From an uncultured Eubacterium sp. (lineage in GTDB: Bacteria; Bacillota; Clostridia; Lachnospirales; Lachnospiraceae), in the NCBI GenBank assembly GCA_937915825.1, contig CALGGT010000042.1, forward strand, positions 1 through 24,110: 24,110 bases of DNA, in the 5' to 3' direction. The notes under the pieces were generated by a model that was not told where the DNA came from, ran no database searches, and worked only from the letters and a program-made list of their open reading frames with translations. Both the position numbers and the translations under genes were made by a program. This document shows, piece after piece, positions 1 to 7,009 of this stretch. The first letter of the stretch is position 1. Each line of letters starts with the position of its first letter.

Positions 1-523
1 CCTCAATATACTGGAATACTTTGTCAAATCGCTCATCCGTGCTTTTCTGGTATTCCAACTGTTTCAGTTCTATATCGCTAACTTTCTCAAAGAGCAACGC
101 ATTATTGGCGATAAAACGCCGCATCTCTACAAAGGTACGCATTATATTTATGCTAACCTGTACAGCCACCTTGCTGTGCAACACACTGGCAAGCATGCTT
201 ATTCCTTGCTCTGTGTAGGCATATGGATAATACCGTCGGCCGCCACGACCGCTTTGTTCTTCATTTGAGGTTCCAGATTGGAACCTCAAACCATCGAATT
301 CCTCTTTCGTCAGCTTAAAGCGAAAATCTTCTGGAAATCGGTCAGCGTTTCGCGATGCGGCTTTATTCAGATTTTTTGTTTCCACCTGATAAAGCATTGC
401 AAGATCGCTGTCTATCATAACTTGTTTCCCTCTTATGATATAAACAAGGCTTCCAATATCCCTGTTTTCTATAGTGACTGGAACCAATCCATTCTTCGTT
501 TTTTCGACTTTTGTATTTTCCAT
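1..523 (-). CDS. ORF6N-domain DNA-binding protein (3' part beyond the window)
   Basis: The reverse strand reads from ATG at 523 to the window edge without a stop, about 174 codons. Early residues (VTIENRDIGSLVYIIRGKQV) followed by IDSDLAMLYQVETKNLNKAA, RFPEDFRFKLT and GGRRYYPYAYTEQGISMLAS are the signature of the ORF6N domain. This KilA-N-related DNA-binding module occurs in phage antirepressor-like proteins and in chromosomal accessory genes. After the domain come VSINIMRTFVEMRRF and a charged, probably coiled-coil stretch. The start is supported by GGAGAG six bases upstream. A 27-bp palindrome lies just before that ribosome site, and a near-identical one lies inside the gene. The gene sits past the 3' end of guaA, a known insertion hotspot for genomic islands, so it may be accessory DNA. 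The DNA target and role are unknown; autoregulation is an inference from the palindromes. Confidence 0.88.
   Translation of the reverse strand, partial: MENTKVEKTKNGLVPVTIENRDIGSLVYIIRGKQVMIDSDLAMLYQVETKNLNKAASRNADRFPEDFRFKLTKEEFDGLRFQSGTSNEEQSGRGGRRYYPYAYTEQGISMLASVLHSKVAVQVSINIMRTFVEMRRFIANNALLFEKVSDIELKQLEYQKSTDERFDKVFQYIE
264..290. repeat. 27-bp palindrome, copy inside the ORF6N gene
   Basis: Left arm TTTGAGGTTCC (264-274), five-base centre AGATT, right arm GGAACCTCAAA (280-290). The outer centre bases also pair, giving 12-bp perfect arms. It lies in codons for the conserved LRFQSGTS segment of the ORF6N protein. It differs from the copy at 536-562 at a single base (276). Confidence 0.9.
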
Positions 524-535
524 TGTTCTCTCCGC

Positions 536-562
536 TTTGAGGTTCCAAATTGGAACCTCAAA
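536..562. repeat. 27-bp palindrome upstream of the ORF6N start; candidate operator
   Basis: Left arm TTTGAGGTTCC (536-546), centre AAATT, right arm GGAACCTCAAA (552-562). The centre also pairs, so symmetry is complete around one central base (549). It ends 12 bases before the ORF6N start codon, next to the ribosome site. That is a typical place for an autoregulatory operator or a translation-blocking RNA hairpin. Function is inferred. Confidence 0.7.
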
Positions 563-598
563 AAAATACTCTCTGATATTTATTTCTCTCGCTTCATA

Positions 599-724
599 TT
601 ATTTCACCGATACAGTCCATATATCACCATCCACCAGATATTGAAACTCTGTTAGCTCCGGATCATTGATAACCCTCAAAAGATCGTCCAGATCATCTAC
701 CGTATCACAGTATTTTACTCCATC
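599..724 (-). pseudogene. 41-codon coding-like frame without a start (possible gene remnant)
   Basis: On the reverse strand an open frame between a TGA at 727-725 and a TAA at 601-599 reads DGVKYCDTVDDLDDLLRVIN, then PELTEFQYLVDGDIWTVSVK. Its composition looks protein-like (acidic helix, then a WTVSV strand). It contains no ATG or GTG, and its only TTG has no ribosome site. It overlaps the last bases of guaA in another frame and shares its frame with the ORF6N gene, from which it is separated by the TAA. It could be the tail of a gene truncated when DNA inserted behind guaA, or chance. I do not recognise a family. Confidence 0.3.
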
Positions 725-2268
725 TCAATCGTCCCGGGCGGTTTACTGGTCAGATCATACATAACCCGATTGACCCCCTTCACTTCATTAATAATGCGGT
801 TCATGCACTTTTGCAGAACCTCAAAGGGGATATCCGTACAATCTGCCGTCATAAAATCATCGGTACAAACTGCACGCAAAACCACCGCGTAATCATAGGT
901 TCTAAAATCTCCCATGACACCAACCGACCGCATATTGGATAAAGCGGCGAAATACTGATTCGGCGGGTTTTGGATCAAACCTTCTTTCACTGCCAAATCC
1001 ACTTCCTCTCGGTAAATCGCATCGGCATCCTGCACGATCTTAACCTTATTTTCCGTAACATCTCCTACAATACGAACGCCCAATCCGGGGCCGGGGAAGG
1101 GTTGACGAAATACCAGATAATCCGGAATCCCCAATTCCAGACCAACCTTTCTCACTTCATCCTTGAACAGCATTCGCAGCGGCTCCACAATCTCGCGAAA
1201 ATCCACATGATCCGGTAAACCGCCTACATTGTGATGAGACTTGATCGTCGCGGACTTCCCTAAGCCGGATTCGATCACATCCGGATAAATCGTTCCTTGC
1301 GCCAAGTAGTCCACGGCACCGATTTTCTTTGCTTCTTCTTCAAATACCCGAATAAACTCCTCGCCGATGATATGGCGCTTCTCTTCCGGATCAACTTTTC
1401 CAGCCAGTTTCTCATAAAAACGTTCCTGGGCATTGACACGGATAAAATTCAATTCATAGTTTCCCTTCGGACCAAAAATCTCCTCAACTTCATCCCCTTC
1501 ATTCTTTCGTAAAAGACCATGATCTACGAATACACATGTTAATTGTTTTCCCACTGCCTTGGAAAGAAGCACCGCCGCCACTGAAGAGTCTACGCCGCCG
1601 GAAAGTGCACATAAAACTTTTCCGTTACCGATTTTTTCCCGTAGGGAAGTAACCGCCTCTTCTACAAAGGAGGACATTTCCCAGTCACCGGAACACTGGC
1701 AGACGTCTTTGACAAATGCGGACAGCATCTTGGTTCCCTCTTTGGTATGAACCACTTCCGGATGGAACTGCGTCGCATAAAGTCGTTTTTCTTTATATTC
1801 CATTGCTGCCACAGGACAATTAGCAGTTGTCGCCGTTACTTCAAACCCTTCCGGCACTTTGGCAATGTAGTCGGTATGACTCATCCAACAAATGCTTTTT
1901 TCCTGAACTTCCTGAAACAACTTGGATTTCTTATCAACCGTAACTTCCGTTTTCCCATATTCACTTACCGGAGCCGTTTTCACCGTTCCTCCCAACAAGT
2001 GAGCCATTAACTGAGATCCGTAGCAAATACCAAGGATGGGAATTCCCAGTTCAAATATTTCTTTGGAATAACTTAACGCGTCCTCCCCATATACACTGTT
2101 GGGGCCTCCGGTGAAAATGATTCCCTTCGGGTTCATTTCCTTAATCTTATCCAGAGATAGGGTATAGGGGTGCACTTCACAATATACCTGACACTCTCTG
2201 ACACGACGAGCGATCAATTGATTGTATTGACCACCAAAATCCAGTACAATGATTAATTCGTTTCTCAA
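715..2268 (-). CDS. guaA: GMP synthase (glutamine-hydrolysing)
   Basis: Converts XMP to GMP using ATP and glutamine, the last step of guanine nucleotide synthesis in the cytosol. The N-terminal class I glutamine amidotransferase domain (about 1-195) has its nucleophile C82 in GICYGSQ and the partners H169 and E171 in FHPE. The ATP pyrophosphatase domain follows with the P-loop SGGVDS at 223-228. The C-terminal dimerisation domain ends in the expected KPPGTIE. At 517 residues it is full length. The start codon is TTG (2268), set 8 bases after a perfect AGGAGG. No nearby ATG fits, and the protein begins at the usual family position, so TTG is probably real. A promoter lies at 2377-2405. No purine-riboswitch-like fold was seen in the short leader. 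No terminator hairpin follows the gene. Confidence 0.98.
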   Translation of the reverse strand: MRNELIIVLDFGGQYNQLIARRVRECQVYCEVHPYTLSLDKIKEMNPKGIIFTGGPNSVYGEDALSYSKEIFELGIPILGICYGSQLMAHLLGGTVKTAPVSEYGKTEVTVDKKSKLFQEVQEKSICWMSHTDYIAKVPEGFEVTATTANCPVAAMEYKEKRLYATQFHPEVVHTKEGTKMLSAFVKDVCQCSGDWEMSSFVEEAVTSLREKIGNGKVLCALSGGVDSSVAAVLLSKAVGKQLTCVFVDHGLLRKNEGDEVEEIFGPKGNYELNFIRVNAQERFYEKLAGKVDPEEKRHIIGEEFIRVFEEEAKKIGAVDYLAQGTIYPDVIESGLGKSATIKSHHNVGGLPDHVDFREIVEPLRMLFKDEVRKVGLELGIPDYLVFRQPFPGPGLGVRIVGDVTENKVKIVQDADAIYREEVDLAVKEGLIQNPPNQYFAALSNMRSVGVMGDFRTYDYAVVLRAVCTDDFMTADCTDIPFEVLQKCMNRIINEVKGVNRVMYDLTSKPPGTIEME

Positions 2269-2318
2269 CGCAGTCTCCTCCTTGATCCATTTTCTTACAC
2301 CTGATCTTTTGTCTTATC

Positions 2319-2375
2319 TTTGCTTCCTTTTCTTGTCTTTGCTTCCTTTTCTTGTCTATGCTTCATTTTCTTATC
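2319..2375. repeat. Three tandem 19-bp repeats in the guaA leader
   Basis: Units at 2319-2337 and 2338-2356 are identical (TTTGCTTCCTTTTCTTGTC on the + strand). The unit at 2357-2375 has three changes. On the guaA transcript this gives a purine-rich A/G repeat containing AAGGAAG cores, between the predicted start point near 2370 and the ribosome site. Copy number may vary by slippage. Confidence 0.85.
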
Positions 2376-2376
2376 T

Positions 2377-2405
2377 ATTTTAGCATTCTTTTTTCTCTCT
2401 GACAA
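2377..2405 (-). promoter_or_regulatory. Sigma-A promoter of guaA
   Basis: Reverse strand: -35 TTGTCA (2405-2400), 17-base spacer, -10 TAAAAT (2382-2377). Transcription would start near 2370, giving a leader of about 100 bases that includes the 19-bp tandem repeats. Confidence 0.75.
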
Positions 2406-2428
2406 GATGAAAAGAAAAATACGCATTC

Positions 2429-2454
2429 AAAAACCACCGGCCATAAGCCGGTGG
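2429..2454 (-). terminator. Intrinsic terminator after the xylanase gene
   Basis: Reverse strand: perfect 8-bp GC-rich stem CCACCGGC/GCCGGTGG with a five-base loop TTATG, followed by TTTTT. It lies about 70 bases past the xylanase stop and just upstream of the guaA promoter, so it insulates guaA. Confidence 0.9.
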
Positions 2455-2521
2455 CAATGTATTTTTAAGAAAACATCCGCCGCTTGGAATTTTTTGCAGA
2501 CGCTTCCTCAAAGATTCATTC

Positions 2522-3670
2522 TTAATTTGTGATCTGGAAATAGTCCATATAAACATCCCAGGTACCGTTATCCGAATTACATACAAGTTTTACTTCCTGA
2601 TTTCCTGTACCATGAGAGACATTTTGAATCGTATACGTAGCGGGATAGCTACCTCCAAAATAGAACGTTCCTTTCTTTGTACCGCCGATGTACAAATCTA
2701 CCGATGCCAATTCGGAATTATTCGAGCATCCTCTTAAGGAGAAGTTATGTGTTCCATAACCGAAGTATTGCGTATAAGATGCAGTGTCGCCATTTCCGTA
2801 TAACGCAACTCCATTAAAAGGACTTGAAATCTTTCCGGCATAACTTCCACTCAATGTCATGTTCTCACACTCGGTTTGATAAACCCCGTTTGAGCTGGAA
2901 CTGGAACTTGAGCTGGAACTGTTGCTGTAGCTGTTAGAACTGTTGCTGTAGCTGCTGGAGCTACTGGAACTACTGGAACTACTTCCACCAAAGCTTAGGT
3001 TGTTCTTGTAGACGTTGGCACTACCACTGCTCTGATATCCTTCAACATTCAAAGCCACCTCATAAAGGTTACCTAAGTACATTCCCTTCTGAGCCCATCC
3101 ATTGAAATGATCACTAACTGTGATGGTTCCACTGGTTCTCTTCGAAGTTCTTACACTCCAAAATTGCTTGAATGTTTGTGTCCCCTCGATGGAAGGCTGA
3201 CTATAACGTGTTGTCTCATACACATCATAAGTGCCTCCATCTGCATAGATCGTTCCTTTGGAACTTGCCCCGGGCGGTCTCCAACTTCCCCAACTATCCA
3301 CAATGTAGTATTCTACAAGTGGATTCTGAGACCAACCATAGACACAAAGATACGAGTTACCGCTGGGATTATAGTCACAGCCATAATCCAATTTGATCGT
3401 GCCATAGGATGCATAATTACTCACGCTCCCAAGAGTCTTTCCTGCACGGAATAGTGCATTTCCAATATTGCTCCAGGAACATGAAAATGCTCCACCACCA
3501 TTTACGGTCATGCTTGTGGTCCCATAATCTTTCCACAATGTGTAGTCATAACCGCCACTCGAGGTGGTAGTGTTGTTGTAGTATGTGCTTGCTGCTTGAA
3601 TCTTCACGCTCGGCGTAATCAGTGTGATACACAGAAGCAAAGCTACAACACCCATAAGTTTTCGTTGCAT
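2522..3670 (-). CDS. Secreted GH11 endo-1,4-beta-xylanase with C-terminal carbohydrate-binding module
   Basis: Cleaves internal beta-1,4 bonds of xylan outside the cell. A signal peptide covers about residues 1-26 (ending KIQA/AS). The GH11 jelly-roll domain (about 30-225) carries the diagnostic motifs NPLVEYYIVDSWG with nucleophile E120, the thumb-type PSIEGTQTF, and NVEGYQSSGSA with acid/base E210. A serine/asparagine-rich linker (about 228-262) leads to a beta-sandwich module (about 264-382) that starts ECENMTLSG and ends WDVYMDYFQIT. This resembles CBM36, a calcium-dependent xylan binder, though a CBM6-type call is possible. The start has AAAGGAGG upstream. An inverted repeat at 3691-3713 overlaps a possible -10 and may be an operator. 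The gene stands alone between two hairpins. It has no dockerin or wall anchor, so it is probably released. Confidence 0.95.
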   Translation of the reverse strand: MQRKLMGVVALLLCITLITPSVKIQAASTYYNNTTTSSGGYDYTLWKDYGTTSMTVNGGGAFSCSWSNIGNALFRAGKTLGSVSNYASYGTIKLDYGCDYNPSGNSYLCVYGWSQNPLVEYYIVDSWGSWRPPGASSKGTIYADGGTYDVYETTRYSQPSIEGTQTFKQFWSVRTSKRTSGTITVSDHFNGWAQKGMYLGNLYEVALNVEGYQSSGSANVYKNNLSFGGSSSSSSSSSSSYSNSSNSYSNSSSSSSSSSSNGVYQTECENMTLSGSYAGKISSPFNGVALYGNGDTASYTQYFGYGTHNFSLRGCSNNSELASVDLYIGGTKKGTFYFGGSYPATYTIQNVSHGTGNQEVKLVCNSDNGTWDVYMDYFQITN

Positions 3671-3690
3671 AAAAGCAACCTCCTTTCTCC

Positions 3691-3713
3691 GTGATTATAG
3701 TAACATGAATCAC
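3691..3713 (-). promoter_or_regulatory. Candidate operator and -10 of the xylanase gene
   Basis: Inverted repeat GTGATT (3691-3696) / AATCAC (3708-3713) with 11 bases between. The reverse-strand -10 TATAAT (3699-3694) lies inside it; a good -35 is not visible. A symmetric TTTTTCGAAAAA lies further upstream at 3729-3740. Binding of an activator or repressor is an inference from position and symmetry. Confidence 0.4.
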
Positions 3714-3799
3714 AGAAAAAGGAAAGGATTTTTCGAAAAAACTTTATTATAATTTTTTATATTGTACTGTCCCCTCTTCATATAATCATTTGCTTATAG

Positions 3800-3844
3800 G
3801 GAAAGAAAACAGGGATTTATGGCTAAAACCCCTGTTTTCTTTCC
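3800..3844. terminator. Long hairpin between the LRR gene and the xylanase gene
   Basis: Perfect 15-bp stem GGAAAGAAAACAGGG (3800-3814) / CCCTGTTTTCTTTCC (3830-3844) with a 15-base loop. On the reverse strand the CAGGG/CCCTG core is followed by TTTTCTTT, and on the forward strand the stem is followed by a T run. It probably ends transcription from the LRR gene (stop at 3883) and may work in both directions. Confidence 0.7.
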
Positions 3845-3882
3845 TTTTTCTTTATATTTATTTTAGATATTTTTAAAGTTTT

Positions 3883-5658
3883 TTACGCCTTTTTCCCCTT
3901 GACTTTTGAATAAGTTCCCCATACATAGTTCCCGTCAACTTTCACAAAAGCTCTCACTTTGTAGTAGAATTTTTTGTTCTTTTTTACCTTTTTATCAAAG
4001 CTCACCTGTGCCGCTGTCCCAACCTTCTTAAACACTTTAAATCCCGTGGTCGGATTGGTGGAACGATAAACGCGATATCCGTGGGCACCGGTTACTTTAG
4101 CCCAGGTTATGGTGACTTTTCCGGCCGATTTTTTCTTAACCGTAAAGGAAGATGTCTTGGCTGGAATCGCCCGACCGGTGATCACATCCGAATATTCTCC
4201 CCAATAATTTCTTCCACCGAAGGTACAATACGCCCGTATTTTATAATAATACGTATGACCGCAAATACATCCCTTGTTCACAAAAGAAGTCTGGGACGGC
4301 ACAGCCACATCCTTAATATTGGTAAATGTTCCGTCCGCCGAATACGCGCGATAAATCCGATATCCGGACGCGCCTTCCACCCCGTTCCAGGTAAGCTTCA
4401 CGCGGTTATATGCTTTGGATACGGCGGAAAATCCTTCCACTTTATTAACCGTTACACTATCCTTTAACAAATCAGTTTTGTCTACGGTAACCTTCACCTG
4501 AACGGTCTCATTCTTTCCGGTCATTTTAAAACGATAGGTAAAATCGGCCGGCAGACCATTTACTTTTTCCCAGACGATGGCACGATTCTTGCTGTCATAG
4601 GTTCCTTCTTTGCCAATCTCTTCCGGCTCCGCCGCGCCCTCTGGAAGGATCACGCCTACGGATTGGGTTCCCACGATGGACGCTTTCCATTTGACGTTGC
4701 TGCGGCGAACTTCCATGTCCTTACACTTCTTCAACGCCGACACATCCAAAGCAGTTAGAGCATTGCCTTCACCGTAGAACTCTTCTAATTCTCCTAAATC
4801 TTTTAAGTCCAGCTTCTCGATCTGATTTTGTTCAACATGAAGCTTCTGTAAATGAACCAAACCGGTTACGTCACATTGGGTCAATTCGTTATGGGAAAGA
4901 TTTAGCTCCTCCAATGTTTCGGATTTGGCAAATGTCACCTCGGTGAGATCGTTATAAGACAGATCCAGCTCCTTCAACTTCTTCAACTTCGCTGTGTTCA
5001 CCTTTTGAAGCCGGTTGTGGGACGCGTCTAAACCTTCCAGATTGGTAAAATATTCAATACCGGTTAAATCCGTGATGTTTCCATTCTTTAAATTCCAGGA
5101 ATCCGTAACCAGGGTCATGACCTTCTTCTGAAGATCGGTAAGAGGTTCGTCGTCCTTTAATGTATTTTGAAAATAATACCCGTTGACAAATCCACGGAAT
5201 TGATCATCGGGAAAAGCCGCTTTAAAAGATCCGGGAATCGGCGTGGGACTTGCCGTAGGGTTTTCCGTAGGGTTTTCCGTAGGGGACGAAGACGGCGCGT
5301 CACTTGGTACATCGCTTGCTTCCACAGCTGGCGTCTCACTGGTGGCAGGACTAGCCACCTCAGTAGGAATCCCGCTTGGCGCATCGCTTGTCTCTTCACT
5401 CGGCGCTCCACTTGACGCATCGCTTGGTACTTCACTCGGTGTTTCATTTGGCACAACGCTTGCTTCCACAGCCGGCGTCTCACTTGACGTTCCACCGGCA
5501 GGTGCTTCTACATTCCAGGTCTCCGGAATCATCTCCAGAAGGTTTACCCCCTCCTTGGTTGGCGTACCCAAAGAAACTTCTTTCGCTGACACCGGTAAAT
5601 AAGGCATAACCAGGGCCAGACATAACATCCAGGCCAAAATCATTCTACGTTGTTTCAT
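3883..5658 (-). CDS. Secreted leucine-rich-repeat protein with fibronectin-like repeats
   Basis: I chose ATG 5658 (MKQRRMI...), because GGAGG lies five bases before it; an in-frame ATG at 5682 has no ribosome site. A signal peptide (about 1-26, PVSA/KE) is followed by a long Ser/Thr/Pro/Glu-rich spacer (about 45-143) made of near-repeats such as PSDAPS and PTENPTENP. A short helical segment (PDDQFRGFV) leads to about six leucine-rich repeats (about 197-315; LKELDLSYNDL, LEELNLSHNEL). A beta-rich linker and two fibronectin type III-like modules (GYRIYRA, GYRVYRS) follow to the C-terminus. There is no LPXTG anchor or membrane helix at the end. Such proteins are usually surface or extracellular binders, but the ligand is unknown. 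It lies 62 bases behind queA, so it may be co-transcribed with it; the hairpin at 3800-3844 follows. Confidence 0.9.
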   Translation of the reverse strand: MKQRRMILAWMLCLALVMPYLPVSAKEVSLGTPTKEGVNLLEMIPETWNVEAPAGGTSSETPAVEASVVPNETPSEVPSDASSGAPSEETSDAPSGIPTEVASPATSETPAVEASDVPSDAPSSSPTENPTENPTASPTPIPGSFKAAFPDDQFRGFVNGYYFQNTLKDDEPLTDLQKKVMTLVTDSWNLKNGNITDLTGIEYFTNLEGLDASHNRLQKVNTAKLKKLKELDLSYNDLTEVTFAKSETLEELNLSHNELTQCDVTGLVHLQKLHVEQNQIEKLDLKDLGELEEFYGEGNALTALDVSALKKCKDMEVRRSNVKWKASIVGTQSVGVILPEGAAEPEEIGKEGTYDSKNRAIVWEKVNGLPADFTYRFKMTGKNETVQVKVTVDKTDLLKDSVTVNKVEGFSAVSKAYNRVKLTWNGVEGASGYRIYRAYSADGTFTNIKDVAVPSQTSFVNKGCICGHTYYYKIRAYCTFGGRNYWGEYSDVITGRAIPAKTSSFTVKKKSAGKVTITWAKVTGAHGYRVYRSTNPTTGFKVFKKVGTAAQVSFDKKVKKNKKFYYKVRAFVKVDGNYVWGTYSKVKGKKA

Positions 5659-5679
5659 TTTTTCCTCCATTTCATTAAG

Positions 5680-5715
5680 CATTTACTTATCACTTTTTAC
5701 TTATCCTTTTTACTT
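5680..5715. repeat. Short tandem repeat between queA and the LRR gene
   Basis: The reverse strand carries three imperfect units of about 14 bases beginning AGTAAA (AGTAAAAAGGATA, AGTAAAAAGTGATA, AGTAAATG). It fills most of the 62-base gap and ends at the upstream in-frame ATG at 5682. Confidence 0.6.
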
Positions 5716-5720
5716 GAACA

Positions 5721-6782
5721 TTATTTACTGGTCAGATCTCCTAAAAACATGGCATCACCAAAGGAAAAGAAGCGATATTCCTCCTCCACGGCTTCCCGAT
5801 ACGCATGCAGAATGTGATCTTTCCCGGCAAAAGCCGAAACCAGCATCAACAGAGTGGAGCAGGGTAAATGGAAATTCGTGATCAACCCGTCCATGATCTT
5901 AAAAGAATACCCGGGATAAATGAAAATATCCGTATTTCCCTGACCGGCTTTCAGAACTCCCTGTTCATCCGCAGCCGACTCCAAGGTACGACAACTGGTG
6001 GTTCCTACGCAAATGATCCGCCCGCCATTTTCCCTGGCTTGGTTGATCTTTTCCGCCTCTTCTTCGGAAATCTCATAATACTCGGTGTGCATTTTATGAT
6101 TCTCCACATGATCCACGGACACCGGACGGAAGGTTCCCAATCCCACATGTAGGGTAACATTGGCAACGATCACGCCCATCGCTTCTATTTCACGAAACAG
6201 TTCTTCCGTAAAATGTAACCCGGCCGTAGGGGCCGCCGCCGATCCTTCCTCTTTGGCATACACCGTTTGATACCGGTTCTTATCCTTCAGTTTGTGTTTA
6301 ATATAAGGGGGGAGGGGCATCTCACCCAGCTGATCCAGGATTTCCTCAAAAATCCCGGAAAAAGAGAACTTTAGAATTCGGTTTCCATCCTCCATCACCT
6401 GCAGAACTTCCGCTTTCAGCATGTCTGACTCCTCCTGAGAGCCAAAGCTTAGGATACACCCTTCTTTGATCCTTTTTCCCGGACGCACCAAAGTTTCCCA
6501 GCAGTTGTCCTCCATTCGTTTTAACAGCAGAACTTCCACCGCCGCTCCAGGGCCATCCTCATTGATCTTGTGACCGTAAAGTCTGGCAGGCAGGACCTTC
6601 GTATTATTTCTTACCAGACAATCGCCGGGACGCAAAAAACCAGCAAGCTCATGAAACCTATGATGGGATATCTCTCCGGTGTTGCGGTCCATCACCAGCA
6701 AACGGGAGGAAGCCCGGTCCTCTAACGGATCCTGCGCGATCAATCCCTCCGGCAAATCATAATAAAAATCTGAAGTGTTCAC
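5721..6782 (-). CDS. queA: S-adenosylmethionine:tRNA ribosyltransferase-isomerase
   Basis: Transfers and isomerises the ribosyl group of SAM onto 7-aminomethyl-7-deazaguanine in tRNA, making epoxyqueuosine at the wobble position of GUN anticodons. The 353-residue protein has the family landmarks: N-terminal FYYDLPEGLIAQDP followed by RASSRLLV, then GDCLVRNNTKVLPARL, AAPTAGLHFTEEL, VTLHVGLGTFRPV, and the C-terminal GLITNFHLPCSTLLMLVSAF. The start codon is GTG (6782), with GGGGAG six bases before it, and a consensus promoter lies upstream. No other queuosine gene is in the window. It is divergent from ppx. Confidence 0.97.
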   Translation of the reverse strand: MNTSDFYYDLPEGLIAQDPLEDRASSRLLVMDRNTGEISHHRFHELAGFLRPGDCLVRNNTKVLPARLYGHKINEDGPGAAVEVLLLKRMEDNCWETLVRPGKRIKEGCILSFGSQEESDMLKAEVLQVMEDGNRILKFSFSGIFEEILDQLGEMPLPPYIKHKLKDKNRYQTVYAKEEGSAAAPTAGLHFTEELFREIEAMGVIVANVTLHVGLGTFRPVSVDHVENHKMHTEYYEISEEEAEKINQARENGGRIICVGTTSCRTLESAADEQGVLKAGQGNTDIFIYPGYSFKIMDGLITNFHLPCSTLLMLVSAFAGKDHILHAYREAVEEEYRFFSFGDAMFLGDLTSK

Positions 6783-6819
6783 AGGGCACTCCCCTTTCTT
6801 CCATTTTCACATACAGTTC

Positions 6820-6848
6820 ATTGTAACACTTCCCATGCATTCTGTCAA
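6820..6848 (-). promoter_or_regulatory. Sigma-A promoter of queA
   Basis: Reverse strand: consensus -35 TTGACA (6848-6843), 17-base spacer, -10 TACAAT (6825-6820). The start point would be near 6813, about 30 bases before the GTG start. Confidence 0.85.
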
Positions 6849-6906
6849 AATTGCGACGATTTTCCTTTCATTCCATCAAAAACCACTACTATTTTCTCTC
6901 AAATTT

Positions 6907-6915
6907 TGCTATAAT
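6907..6915 (+). promoter_or_regulatory. Extended -10 promoter of ppx-ppk1
   Basis: TGC followed by the consensus TATAAT (6910-6915) forms an extended -10 element. The -35 region is weak, as is usual for this promoter type. The leader to the ppx ATG at 7010 would be about 90 bases, and no structured element was recognised in it. Confidence 0.6.
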
Positions 6916-7009
6916 ATAAACAGTGATCGGTCAACGGTTTCCCCAAAGTTTATCCATGGTTTGCCAGCAGACGGATCACACAAAATCCAATTACGGGGGG
7001 CGATCTTTC

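Noticed and set aside
278..655. Forward-strand 125-codon frame at the left end
   Set aside because: It lies opposite the recognisable ORF6N gene, starts inside the palindrome and has no ribosome site.
2269..2400. Purine riboswitch in the guaA leader
   Set aside because: The leader is short and made of purine-rich repeats; no three-way-junction pairing or conserved riboswitch core was seen.
2880..2990. CRISPR-like or regulatory repeats in the xylanase gene
   Set aside because: The repeats are serine/tyrosine/asparagine codons of the linker between the catalytic and binding domains.
5157..5495. Arg-rich reverse-strand frame within the LRR gene
   Set aside because: It is a shifted reading of the Ser/Thr/Pro repeat codons and has no ribosome site of its own.
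6923..7009. Upstream extension of ppx to an ATG at 6923
   Set aside because: It would start within a few bases of the predicted -10, lacks a ribosome site, and adds 29 residues not expected before the family N-terminus.
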